42,774 nucleotides of DNA, from positions 1-42,774 of the forward strand of contig JAHIWG010000169.1 of the NCBI GenBank assembly GCA_018816345.1. The letters are read 5' to 3'. Of the stretch, positions 25,068 through 33,935 are shown one piece after another. The notes under the pieces are model-generated. The model searched no databases and was not told the origin of the DNA. It saw only the letters and a program-made list of their open reading frames with translations. A program made the position numbers and the translations under genes. How positions within the stretch are numbered: the first letter of the stretch is position 1; each line of letters opens with the position of its first letter. This DNA comes from Spirochaetota bacterium (GTDB lineage Bacteria; Spirochaetota; Spirochaetia; Treponematales; UBA12059).

Positions 25068-27926
25068 TTGTATACAGATCGTAAGGCAGCATCGCTCGTC
25101 ATCGTCTCGTCCGCCGCGTTGTGCGCGTCGGGTATAGCCCTGTTCGCGTGGCTTCTCGTCTCGGCGCTGGGCATAGGAGGGGGGTCGTTCCTCCTCGACG
25201 GCCTGTCGTGGGCGGCCTTCGTCCTGCCCGCCTACCCTTGGGTCGGCGCCCTGATCGTGGCGATGCCGGGCTTCAGGTACGATATACTCTTCGGCCTCGT
25301 GGGCAGCCTCGTTCCCTTCGCGACGCTGTCGTATACCGCGCGCCTGCTCGACGATCCCGCGAGGTGGTTCGCCGCCCATCCGCGTTCCGAGGCGCTCGGC
25401 GTCGCGGGCGCGGCCGCCCTCGGTTTCGGCGCCACGATTCTGGCCGGCGCCCTCCTCTTCTTAGCCGCGCGCCGCATACGGAACGGCGGACGGCCTGAGG
25501 CGCCCCGCTTCCGCACCGACGAGGCCCCTTCCGACGAGTCGCGTTACGGCGACGCGCGTTTCGGCGAGAGTTCCGGCGAAGCCGGGCCGGCCGCCCGGGC
25601 GGCGCCTCCCCTCGATGACTCTCCCGATGACGAGCCGAGGCCGCTGGTGCTGAGCTATCCGGACCTGCCCCCCGCGCCCTTCCTGACGTCGCTCTCGGCG
25701 CCCCGCCAGGGCGCATCCGGCGCCGGCGACGCCCCTGACGCCGGCGACGCCCCTGACGCCGGCGACTCTCCCGCCGACATCGCCGCGGCCGACGCCTCCG
25801 ACGCCTCCGAGGAGCCCGAGATGCTCGAGGAGCTCGAGGAGCTCGACCGTGTCTCCGAGGTCGAGGACGTGGCCGGCGACGACGTTCCCGAGGCGCCCAT
25901 ACCCCTGATGTTCGGACGGGAAAAAGCGCCCGCGGCTCTCGTCGAGGACGATCCCGCCCTTGACGCCGCCTTCTGGTCCGACGACGAGCCTCAAGCGGGC
26001 GACGCCGAGGGCTATAACGCGGCCGACGAGACGGGCGACGCCGAGGGAGATGAAGAGGGAGATGAAGAGGCAGATGAAGAGGCAGATGAAGAGGGAGCGT
26101 ACGCGGGCGACGATGGGGCCATGACGGCCGGACGAGCTCGCGGCGAGTCGGCGTATCCGAGGCGCTCGGCGCTGCTGCCGAAGGTGGAGATCTTCCAGGA
26201 CGGCGAGCACGCGGAGGCCGTCCGCGAGGCCGACGACCTAGCGGAGCGCTCCAGGCGCTTCGACCCGGCCGCGGTGGTCCCCGCCGCGGAGCTCGTGAAG
26301 GCCGCGGGAAAGCCCGCGGGGCAAGCGGCTAGGCCTCCGGTCGAGGTCTCCGCGCCTCCGGCCAGGGCCCCGCGCGTCGCGCCGCGGAAGCCGATAGTCC
26401 AATACTCCCTGCCCACCGAGGGCATCCTGACCGCGTACCCCGACGGGCAGTACTGGATCATAGACGACAAGACCCGCCACGAGGCCGAGGTGCTCCGCGA
26501 GACGCTCAAGGAGTTCGGCATAGAGGCTGAGGTCACCGGCATCAAGAAGGGGCCGGTAATCACCATGTTCGAGATACTGCCGGCTCCCGGCGTTCGCCTC
26601 TCCAAGATCGCCGGCCTGTGCGACAATATCGCCCTGCGCCTGGCCGCCTCGAGCGTGCGCATCGTCGCGCCCATACCGGGCAAGCACGCCGTCGGCATCG
26701 AGGTCCCCAACGCCAGGCGATCCATCGTGTCGTTCAAGGAGATTGTCGAGAGCGAGGCCTTCAAGAACGCCAAGATGGAGGTGCCGGTAGTCCTGGGCAA
26801 GGACATCACCGGCGACGTGCAGGTCGTCGAGCTCACCCAGACGCCGCACCTCCTCATAGCCGGGGCGACGGGCTCCGGCAAGTCCGTCTGCGTCAACTCC
26901 ATAATCCTGTCAATCCTGTACCGGCGCTCGTTCAACGAGGTCAAGCTCATACTCATCGACCCCAAGATAGTCGAGCTCAAGCTGTACAACGGCATACCGC
27001 ACCTGCTGACGCCGGTCATCACCGAGCCCAAGCGCGCCTTCCAGGCCCTGCAGTACTGCATCTGCGAGATGGAGCGCCGCTACAGCCTCCTCGACGCGAT
27101 GGGCGTGCGCGATATCAAGTCGTACAACAGGAAGATCGCCGAGAAGAGCATGGCGACCGATAGGCTCCCGTACATCGTCGTGATCATAGACGAGTTCGCG
27201 GACCTGATGGCGACCACGGGAAAGGAGCTGGAGTCCACGCTGGCGCGCCTCGCCGCGATGTCCCGCGCGGTGGGCATCCACCTGGTGCTCGCGACCCAGC
27301 GGCCTAGCATCGACGTCATAACGGGACTCATCAAGGCGAACATCCCCAGCCGCATAGCCTTCATGGTCGCGGGCAAGTTCGACTCGCGCATCATCATCGA
27401 CATGGTGGGCGCCGAGAAGCTGCTCGGCCGCGGCGACATGCTGTACTCCAGCGCTACCGACGCCTTCCCCGTGCGCATGCAGGGCGCCTTCGTCTCCGAG
27501 GACGAGGTTGAGCGCGTCGTGGCCTACGTGAAGACGCTGGGCGAGCCCGACTACATCGACGAGGAGATATTCGTCGACGACGAGGACGACGACGGACCGT
27601 CTCTCTTCGACGAGGAGGACGACGACCCGCTCTACGAGAAGGCCCTGGAGATAGTCCTGTCCCAGGGCAAGGCCAGCGCCAGCTTCCTGCAGCGCAAGCT
27701 GAAGATAGGCTATAACCGCGCCGCCCGCCTCGTGGAGCTGATGGAGGAGAAGGGCATAGTAGGGAAATCCCAGGGCAGTAAGCCCCGCGACCTCATGCAC
27801 AACCCCGAGATGGGCCGAGCGCCCAACCCGCGCGCCAGGTACGTGCCCGATTTCTCGCCCGACGACGGGGAGGCCGATGTGGCCGAAGGCGACGAGGACG
27901 GCGACGAGGACGGCGAGGCGCGGTAA
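25068..27926 (+). CDS. ftsK: DNA translocase FtsK/SpoIIIE
   Basis: A 952-residue septal DNA pump. The only in-frame start is TTG at 25068 behind GGAG; this gives four membrane helices within about residues 8-138. A long, acidic, low-complexity linker (about 140-440) contains tandem repeats. The alpha and beta domains follow, then the RecA-like motor with Walker A GATGSGKS at 599-606 and Walker B VVIIDEFAD (Asp708), plus ATQRPSIDVITG. The gamma winged helix at about 855-925 (DPLYEKALEIVLSQGKASAS) recognises KOPS sequences and activates XerCD. An extra acidic tail (GDEDGDEDGEAR) ends the protein. It resolves chromosome dimers at division. Confidence 0.97.
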   Translation: MYTDRKAASLVIVSSAALCASGIALFAWLLVSALGIGGGSFLLDGLSWAAFVLPAYPWVGALIVAMPGFRYDILFGLVGSLVPFATLSYTARLLDDPARWFAAHPRSEALGVAGAAALGFGATILAGALLFLAARRIRNGGRPEAPRFRTDEAPSDESRYGDARFGESSGEAGPAARAAPPLDDSPDDEPRPLVLSYPDLPPAPFLTSLSAPRQGASGAGDAPDAGDAPDAGDSPADIAAADASDASEEPEMLEELEELDRVSEVEDVAGDDVPEAPIPLMFGREKAPAALVEDDPALDAAFWSDDEPQAGDAEGYNAADETGDAEGDEEGDEEADEEADEEGAYAGDDGAMTAGRARGESAYPRRSALLPKVEIFQDGEHAEAVREADDLAERSRRFDPAAVVPAAELVKAAGKPAGQAARPPVEVSAPPARAPRVAPRKPIVQYSLPTEGILTAYPDGQYWIIDDKTRHEAEVLRETLKEFGIEAEVTGIKKGPVITMFEILPAPGVRLSKIAGLCDNIALRLAASSVRIVAPIPGKHAVGIEVPNARRSIVSFKEIVESEAFKNAKMEVPVVLGKDITGDVQVVELTQTPHLLIAGATGSGKSVCVNSIILSILYRRSFNEVKLILIDPKIVELKLYNGIPHLLTPVITEPKRAFQALQYCICEMERRYSLLDAMGVRDIKSYNRKIAEKSMATDRLPYIVVIIDEFADLMATTGKELESTLARLAAMSRAVGIHLVLATQRPSIDVITGLIKANIPSRIAFMVAGKFDSRIIIDMVGAEKLLGRGDMLYSSATDAFPVRMQGAFVSEDEVERVVAYVKTLGEPDYIDEEIFVDDEDDDGPSLFDEEDDDPLYEKALEIVLSQGKASASFLQRKLKIGYNRAARLVELMEEKGIVGKSQGSKPRDLMHNPEMGRAPNPRARYVPDFSPDDGEADVAEGDEDGDEDGEAR
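25722..25766. repeat. 18-bp tandem repeat in the ftsK linker
   Basis: GCCGGCGACGCCCCTGAC occurs twice exactly (25722-25739, 25740-25757) plus a nine-base half copy. It encodes repeated AGDAPD units in the acidic linker and keeps frame. Confidence 0.9.
26049..26096. repeat. 12-bp tandem repeat in the ftsK linker
   Basis: Four copies of GATGAAGAGGNA (N = G, C, C, G) encode DEEG/DEEA repeats. The unit uses GAT/GAA/GAG where the flanking DNA strongly prefers GAC/GAG, so it looks recently expanded. Confidence 0.9.
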
Positions 27927-28033
27927 GGGATAGGGCGGCGTCCCGCGCCCGGGCTGAGCGCCGGGAGTTGGAGGCGACACCTCGCGAAGGCCATAGCTGT
28001 ATAACGCCGGTACTCGGGGAGAGCGAATCGAAC

Positions 28034-29530
28034 ATGGGACGGACAGGACAGAAGACCATTCTCCTCGTCGAGGACGAGGCCCTGATAGCGATGTACGAGG
28101 CCCGCCAGCTTGAAGGCGAAGGGTATCGGGTCATCACGGCGAGCCGCGGCGAGAAGGCAGTGGCCATCGTTAGCGACGAAGGGACGGAGATAGACCTCGT
28201 CCTCATGGACATAGACCTCGGCCCCGGCATGGACGGTACCGAGGCCGCCGTGGAGATACTGAGGCGTCGCGACGTGCCGCTGGTTTTCCTGTCGTCCCAC
28301 ACCGAGAAGGAAATAGTCCGCAAGACAGAGGTGATTACCAATTACGGCTACGTCGTCAAGGACTCCAGCTTCACGGTTCTCGACGCCTCCATCAAGATGG
28401 CGTTCAAGCTGTTCGAGGCCCGTAAGAGCATCCTCGACCAGAAGATGGAGATCGAGGTCGCCTACGAGGAGATGCAGGTAACCAACGAGGAGCTCGTCAC
28501 CACCCAGGAGGGGCTGATAGAGCAGGGTAAGGCCCTCGACCAGAGCGAGGCCGTATTCAGGTCCCTCTTCGAGAAGGGGCCCATCGGCACCGCCTACCAC
28601 CGCATGGTCTACGACGGATCGGGGAAGCCGGTCGACTATATAATCCTCGACGCGAACAGGAGCTACGAGGAGCTGACCGGCTCCGCGGCGCCTTGCGGCA
28701 AGCGCGTCACCGAGGCCTTCCCGGGCATAGAGGACGATCCCTTCGACTGGATAGGCCGCTACGGCGAGGTCGCCAAGCACGGTAAGGACATACGGTTCCA
28801 GCAGTACTTCCGCCTGACCGACCGTTGGTACGATATCGTCGCGTACCAGAACAAGCCGGACCATTTCGTGACGGCGTTCTTCGACATCACGGACCGGAAG
28901 CGGGCCGAGGAAAAAGTAGAGCGCCTGCTCCGCGAGAAGGAGCTCCTCCTCAAGGAGATCCACCATCGCGTCAAGAATAACCTCGGCCTTATAAGCTCCC
29001 TCCTACAGGTCCAGGCGGAGGCGGTTGAGGCCACGGAGGCTAAGAAAGCCTTGGTAGAGGCCTCGGGCCGTGTGACCAGCCTGGGCATGCTGTACGACAG
29101 GCTGTACCGCTCCGAGACCATGGGCTCCGTCTCGATGGCGGCCTATATCCCGGCCCTCGTCCGGGATATCGCCTCTAGCTACCCCTCGAGGGCGACGGTG
29201 AGCGTGGAGACGCGGGTCGACGATATAGCGGTCGGCGCGAAGACCTTGTCGTCCCTAGGCATCATCGTCAACGAGCTCATGACGAACGCCATGAAGTATG
29301 CCTTCGCCGGGCGGGACGGCGGCCGCATAGCCGTGGCCGCGTCAGAGGCCGGCGGCCTCGTCCGCGTCGTCTTCGAGGACGACGGGGTCGGCCTTCCCGA
29401 GTCCTTCGAGGCAGGCGACCCGGCCGGCTTCGGGATGCGGCTCGTGGCCGCGCTCGTCGACCAGATAGACGGCACCCTGGCCGTAGGCCGCGAGGGCGGG
29501 GCCAGGTTCGTCATAGAGTTCAAGCCCTGA
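28034..29530 (+). CDS. receiver-PAS-HisKA_2 sensor histidine kinase
   Basis: A 498-residue soluble signalling protein. The receiver domain (about 6-125) has LLVEDEAL, phosphoacceptor Asp59 in LVLMDIDLGPGMDG and the Lys in YVVKDSSF. A coiled coil at about 135-175 leads to a PAS domain (175-300, ending FFDITDRKRAEE). Then HisKA_2 with the phosphoacceptor in LLKEIHHRVKNNL (His310/311) and an ATPase domain with NELMTNAMKYAF, EDDGVGLP and GFGMRLVAALV. Receiver-first kinases of this class often act in phosphorelays. The start at 28034 is ATG with GGGGAG about 11 bases upstream; a TTG at 27968 is possible. No dedicated regulator is adjacent. Confidence 0.93.
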   Translation: MGRTGQKTILLVEDEALIAMYEARQLEGEGYRVITASRGEKAVAIVSDEGTEIDLVLMDIDLGPGMDGTEAAVEILRRRDVPLVFLSSHTEKEIVRKTEVITNYGYVVKDSSFTVLDASIKMAFKLFEARKSILDQKMEIEVAYEEMQVTNEELVTTQEGLIEQGKALDQSEAVFRSLFEKGPIGTAYHRMVYDGSGKPVDYIILDANRSYEELTGSAAPCGKRVTEAFPGIEDDPFDWIGRYGEVAKHGKDIRFQQYFRLTDRWYDIVAYQNKPDHFVTAFFDITDRKRAEEKVERLLREKELLLKEIHHRVKNNLGLISSLLQVQAEAVEATEAKKALVEASGRVTSLGMLYDRLYRSETMGSVSMAAYIPALVRDIASSYPSRATVSVETRVDDIAVGAKTLSSLGIIVNELMTNAMKYAFAGRDGGRIAVAASEAGGLVRVVFEDDGVGLPESFEAGDPAGFGMRLVAALVDQIDGTLAVGREGGARFVIEFKP

Positions 29531-29541
29531 GGGCGGGGAGC

Positions 29542-29557
29542 CCCGCGCCGACGCGGG
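29542..29557. other. small GC hairpin between convergent genes
   Basis: CCCGCG (29542-29547), loop CCGA, CGCGGG (29552-29557) in the 37-base gap between the sensor kinase and the tolC-like gene. It is followed by a direct repeat GCGGGCCTA. It could serve as a weak two-way terminator; no U-tract. Confidence 0.35.
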
Positions 29558-29567
29558 CCTAGCGGGC

Positions 29568-30854
29568 CTAGCGGACGAGGCTGCGCCAGTCGACGCCCAG
29601 GGCGTATCCCAGGTCGATTACAAGCGATAGGTACTGGAATCGGCTGGCTATGAGCGATTGCCTGGCGGAGCCGAGGGCGAGCTCGGCGTCCTCGAGCTCC
29701 AGCCCGGTCGCCGAGCCCCGGTCGTAGGCTTCCCGGGCCCGTGCCAGTATGCGCGCGGCGAGGCTTTCCTGCGCCGTGGCCAAGTCTATACCGTCCGACG
29801 CGTATTCTATGTCCGCGCGCAGGGCCGCGACCTCGTCGAGCGCGGCGCGCCTGGCCTGCTCGTAGGCCAGCGCGAGCCGCTTCTCCGTGTCGCGGAGCGC
29901 GCGTAGCTCCAGGTCCTTGCGCGAGTTAGGTATCCAGGCGTCCGCGTTGAACGAGAGGCCCGCGCTCAGGGTAAAGGCGTCGCGCGCGGTCTCGAAGTCG
30001 GCCAGGCCGAAATTCCAGCCGGCCTCGAGGGTGAGGAGCGGCAGCCTGTTCACGGCCGCGTAGCGCGCGGCGGCCGTCGCGGCTACGCGCATGGCGAGCC
30101 GCGACCGCTCGAGATCGGTCCGGGCGTCGACGAGGTCGTCGAACGGGCCCTCAGCTACGGAGCCCGGCGCCTCGAGCGCCGTAGAGAGCCGCAGCTCGAC
30201 GCCGGGATCCAGGCCCAGCTGGCGCTTGAAGGCCGCCATGCGCTTGCCGTAGTCCGCGACCGCCTTGCGGTGCGCGGCCAGGGCGTTCCGCTCGGCCAGC
30301 TGCGCCCTGAGAGCGTCAAGCTCGGAGCCGAGGCCTCGGTCGAAACGGAGGCCGGCCAGCTTGGAGCGTTCACGGGCCAGGTCCGCGGCCTTGGCCTTAT
30401 TGCCCATGTCCAGTCCTAGGGACGCGAGCGTGAAATAGGCCTTCTCCACGTCCCGGGCGAGCCTCGCCACCGCGTCGGCCTCTCCCAGACTCGCCAGCTC
30501 AAGATCCGCGCGCCGTTCCTCCATGTCGAACAGGACCCCGTTCGCCAGGCTCAGGCGGGTTCCGAGGCTGACGGCTGTGGAGAAGCCCGTGGAGGACGGG
30601 CTGATGGCCGCCTGGGTAAGCAGCTTGTCGCCGAGCCTGGCGCTCAGGCCCGCGCTCAGGCCGGGCAGGAACAGGTTCCACGCGTTGTCCGCGTCGCGGC
30701 TCGCCCGAGCGACGGCGAGTCCCTGGCCGTAGACCTCGAGGCTCGCGCCCCGGGCCAGGGCGACCGCGTCCTGTACGGAGAGGACGAGCGGCTCGGCCCG
30801 GACGACGGAGGCGCATAGCGCGAGCAGCAGGATAGCGAAGGCCGGTTTCCTCAT
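29568..30854 (-). CDS. TolC-family outer membrane efflux protein
   Basis: A 428-residue outer-membrane channel. A signal peptide (MRKPAFAILLLALCASVVRA, cut after about residue 20) precedes the mature protein EPLVLSVQDAVALARGASLE, the classic start of an OEP repeat. Two long coiled-coil repeats follow (about 25-215 and 225-425). The second repeat ends ALDEVAALRADIEYA and SRFQYLSLVIDLGYALG. It forms the exit duct of the tripartite pump. The ATG overlaps the RND stop by four bases (ATGA). It is the last gene of the MFP-RND-TolC operon. Confidence 0.93.
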   Translation of the reverse strand: MRKPAFAILLLALCASVVRAEPLVLSVQDAVALARGASLEVYGQGLAVARASRDADNAWNLFLPGLSAGLSARLGDKLLTQAAISPSSTGFSTAVSLGTRLSLANGVLFDMEERRADLELASLGEADAVARLARDVEKAYFTLASLGLDMGNKAKAADLARERSKLAGLRFDRGLGSELDALRAQLAERNALAAHRKAVADYGKRMAAFKRQLGLDPGVELRLSTALEAPGSVAEGPFDDLVDARTDLERSRLAMRVAATAAARYAAVNRLPLLTLEAGWNFGLADFETARDAFTLSAGLSFNADAWIPNSRKDLELRALRDTEKRLALAYEQARRAALDEVAALRADIEYASDGIDLATAQESLAARILARAREAYDRGSATGLELEDAELALGSARQSLIASRFQYLSLVIDLGYALGVDWRSLVR

Positions 30855-33800
30855 GGGTCGTATCTCCAGAAGCTCAGGATGGCCGGGATAGCGAACAGGG
30901 TCAGGAACGACGACAGGATGAGCCCGCCCGAGACCGCGATGCCGAGCGGCTGGAGTATCGACGAGCCGGACCCGAGTCCCACGGCGATGGGCAGCATGCC
31001 GAAGATGGTCGTCAGCGTCGTGATGAGGATGGGCTGGAAGCGGAGCGCGGCCGTGCCTACGATGGCCGAGAGGTGATCGGGGTATTCCTTACGGGCGTTC
31101 AGGTAGAAGTCGATCATGATTATGGCGTTGTTCACCACGATGCCCCCGAGGAGGATAGTGCCTAGGAGGGAGTTGAGGTTGAGCGTGGAACGGAACGCGT
31201 ATAGCGATATGACGACGCCCGCGAAGCCCAGCGGGATGGTCACGATGATTATGAGCGGTATCCATAGCGAGTTGAACTGGAAGCACAGCAGTAGGTATAT
31301 GAGGACTATGGAGATGCCCATCGCGACGAAGAGCGAGCGCACCGCGTCGTCTATCTCCGCGCGCGGGTTGTCGAGCGTATAGCTGTACCCGGCCGGCATG
31401 ACCAGCTTCTCGGCGAACAGGGCCATGGCGTCCCGCTCCTTCCGGAGCCGCTCCGCGTCGGTCATGTCGGCCGACGAGCTGGCGTAGAGCCTGAAGGCGA
31501 GCTCCCCGTTCTCCGAGTAGACCTGCGAGACGCCGGAGCGGACCTCGAAGTCGAAGAAGTGCTTGAAGGGAACGTAGGAGTCGCGCCACGGAATAAGCAG
31601 GTTCGCCAGCTTGTCCCGCGAGTCCAGGGCGGTCTCGGGGTATCTCGCCGCCACCTGCACCTCGTAGGTGCCGTCGGTGACGGTCAGCGGGACGGTCCCG
31701 CCCAGCGCGCGCTTAGCGAGCGCGGTCAGCGAGGCGCTCGTCAGGCCCGGGAAGCCGCGCAGGGCCTCGTTCCTGGGGGTCAGCACCAGCTCGTTGACCA
31801 TGGCGGGCGAGGGCCTGACGTTGATCCTGCCGTACAGGCGCGAATCGTTGAGGAGCCGCTGCATCTCGTCCAGGATGGCCGCTTTCCGGGTGGAGTCGGG
31901 GCCGTAGACGCTCAGGCGTAGCGCGTATACCTGGGGCAGGGGCAGGGCCGCGGGATCCCACGATTGTATGTTAAAATACCAGAGCCCCTCGCTGACGAAC
32001 TCTCGTTCAAGCCGGCCCAGTGCCTCCTTGACCTCGGCCGTATCGCCGAAGTCGACGAGGAGCTGGTTGAAGCGCCCCGAGACGTTGGCGTAGCTTCGGT
32101 ACTCCATCCCCGACAGCGCGCCCGCCAGGCGCTCGCGCAGCTCCGGCATCAGCTTCTCGATGATGTCGACCGACGTGTCGTACTCGGCGTGCCTGAAGAA
32201 CAGCACGACGCGGTCCGACTGAGGCTTGGACATGATCTCCTTGGGGATCCCGGGGAAGAGCGCGGCCACCGCGACGACCATGGCCGCCAGGACCACGGCC
32301 AGGAACGCGCCCGCGACGAGGCGCCTGGAGATGAGGGCCTGGAGTATCCGCCTGTATCCCCCGACGACCGCCCGTATGACCGGCTCCGACAGCCTCGCGA
32401 AGCCCCTGGCGCTCAGGTGGTCGACGTTCTGCTTTCCCTTGCCCCGGAAGAGGAAGTAGGCGATGACCGGCACGAGGCTCAGGGACACGAACAGGGAGCA
32501 CAGGAGCGAGAACACGACCGTCCTCGCCTGGTCCCCGAGTATGGCGTTGGCCAGCGGCGCGGAGAACGACAGCGGGAGGAAGACGAGCACGGAGGTCAGC
32601 GTCGAGGATATGACCGGGCCTCGGACCTGCCTCGTGGATTCCATGACGATATGCTTCCACATGGCCGAGTTGAGGACCCTCGTATCCTCGCGGCGCCAGC
32701 GATGGATGTTCTCCATCACCACGATGGTGGAATCCACTATCATGCCGACCGCCAGCGCGAAGCCGCCGAGCGATATCAGGTTGAGCGATACCTTGAACGC
32801 GTACATCAGTATGAACGAAAGCATTATGGAGACGGGCAGGGAGACCGCTATGATGAGCGTGTTCCTCGGCTCGCCTAGGATGAGGAAGACTATCAGGATG
32901 GCCAGGAAACCGCCTATGAGGGCGGCGCGTATCACCTGGTCGATGGAGCGCTTGATGTACTTGGCCGGGTCCACGTACAGGTTGAATTCGGTATCGGCGG
33001 GCAGCTGCCCGGAGTCCCTGGCGTCGGTCATGACGGCTAGGAGCTCCTCGGTCATCGTGTTGAGGTTGCCCCCCTCCACGGGGGTCAGCGTCACCTGGAT
33101 GGCCGGCCTGTCCTCTATCATGAAGACCTGCCTAGGCACGGCGTACCTGATATCGATATCCGATATATCGTCCAGGGACACGAGCGTGTCCCCGAAGCGC
33201 TTGATCTCGAGGCGGGGCAGGGCCGCGATGCTGCGGTCCGCCCTCTTGACGCGGACGCTGAAGCGCTCGCCGCTCTCCCTGATGGCTCCGAGGGGTTGGG
33301 GCGATAGCCCGGCCTGGAAGGCCGCGTTCACGTCGCTTGCCGAGAGCCCGTACGAGAGCATGGCCTCCTGGTCCAGGGTCACGGTCACCTGGAGCTCCTC
33401 GAGGCCGTAGATCCCGAATACCTCCACGTCCCGGATGGCGCGCAGGCGCGGCTCGACGTTGGCGGAGAGCCGCTCCATCAGGACCTCCGGCGAGGTGCCC
33501 GCGGAGGTGGCGCCCATGACTATGAACCCCGCGTTCTCGCTTTCCCTGAACCGTATGCTGTAGCCGTCGCGTATCTCCGAGGGCAGGCCGCCGTTGATGG
33601 AGAACATGGTCGACTCGACGAGGGCCTTCGCGTCGGCGCTCTTGGTCTCCCAGTCGAAGGTGAGGGTGATGCTGCTCGAGTCGCTGGAGTAGGTGGTCTC
33701 CATGACGTCGACGCCGTCGAGCGCGGCGAGCCGCGGCTCGATGGAGTCGGCGTAGTCCTGCTGGAAGTCCACGGCCGATATCCCCGGATGGCTGAAGCGG

Positions 33801-33934
33801 ACGGATACCATGGGCCTTCGCGTCTGCGGGTACATCATCACGGGCAGGCGCGACGCGAGCGCTATCCCGAGCGCGCACAGCAGTACCGAGAAGACTATGA
33901 ATCCCGTCGTCTTGCCGAATATCAGCTTGAGCAT
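30851..33934 (-). CDS. RND efflux transporter (AcrB/MexB-like)
   Basis: A 1027-residue inner-membrane proton-driven exporter. It has the usual two-fold layout: helix 1 at about 10-28, a large periplasmic loop, helices 2-6 near 335-500, helix 7 near 525, a second loop and helices 8-12 at about 850-1020. TM4 has GMIVDSTIVVMEN, with one Asp followed by Ser rather than the Asp-Asp of E. coli AcrB. TM10 has GGIVVNNAIIMIDF, with Asn in place of the Lys. This residue pattern also occurs in a broad HAE group that includes Bacillus SwrC-like pumps. The ATG is one base after the MFP stop. The substrate is unknown. Confidence 0.95.
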   Translation of the reverse strand: MLKLIFGKTTGFIVFSVLLCALGIALASRLPVMMYPQTRRPMVSVRFSHPGISAVDFQQDYADSIEPRLAALDGVDVMETTYSSDSSSITLTFDWETKSADAKALVESTMFSINGGLPSEIRDGYSIRFRESENAGFIVMGATSAGTSPEVLMERLSANVEPRLRAIRDVEVFGIYGLEELQVTVTLDQEAMLSYGLSASDVNAAFQAGLSPQPLGAIRESGERFSVRVKRADRSIAALPRLEIKRFGDTLVSLDDISDIDIRYAVPRQVFMIEDRPAIQVTLTPVEGGNLNTMTEELLAVMTDARDSGQLPADTEFNLYVDPAKYIKRSIDQVIRAALIGGFLAILIVFLILGEPRNTLIIAVSLPVSIMLSFILMYAFKVSLNLISLGGFALAVGMIVDSTIVVMENIHRWRREDTRVLNSAMWKHIVMESTRQVRGPVISSTLTSVLVFLPLSFSAPLANAILGDQARTVVFSLLCSLFVSLSLVPVIAYFLFRGKGKQNVDHLSARGFARLSEPVIRAVVGGYRRILQALISRRLVAGAFLAVVLAAMVVAVAALFPGIPKEIMSKPQSDRVVLFFRHAEYDTSVDIIEKLMPELRERLAGALSGMEYRSYANVSGRFNQLLVDFGDTAEVKEALGRLEREFVSEGLWYFNIQSWDPAALPLPQVYALRLSVYGPDSTRKAAILDEMQRLLNDSRLYGRINVRPSPAMVNELVLTPRNEALRGFPGLTSASLTALAKRALGGTVPLTVTDGTYEVQVAARYPETALDSRDKLANLLIPWRDSYVPFKHFFDFEVRSGVSQVYSENGELAFRLYASSSADMTDAERLRKERDAMALFAEKLVMPAGYSYTLDNPRAEIDDAVRSLFVAMGISIVLIYLLLCFQFNSLWIPLIIIVTIPLGFAGVVISLYAFRSTLNLNSLLGTILLGGIVVNNAIIMIDFYLNARKEYPDHLSAIVGTAALRFQPILITTLTTIFGMLPIAVGLGSGSSILQPLGIAVSGGLILSSFLTLFAIPAILSFWRYDP

Positions 33935-33935
33935 G

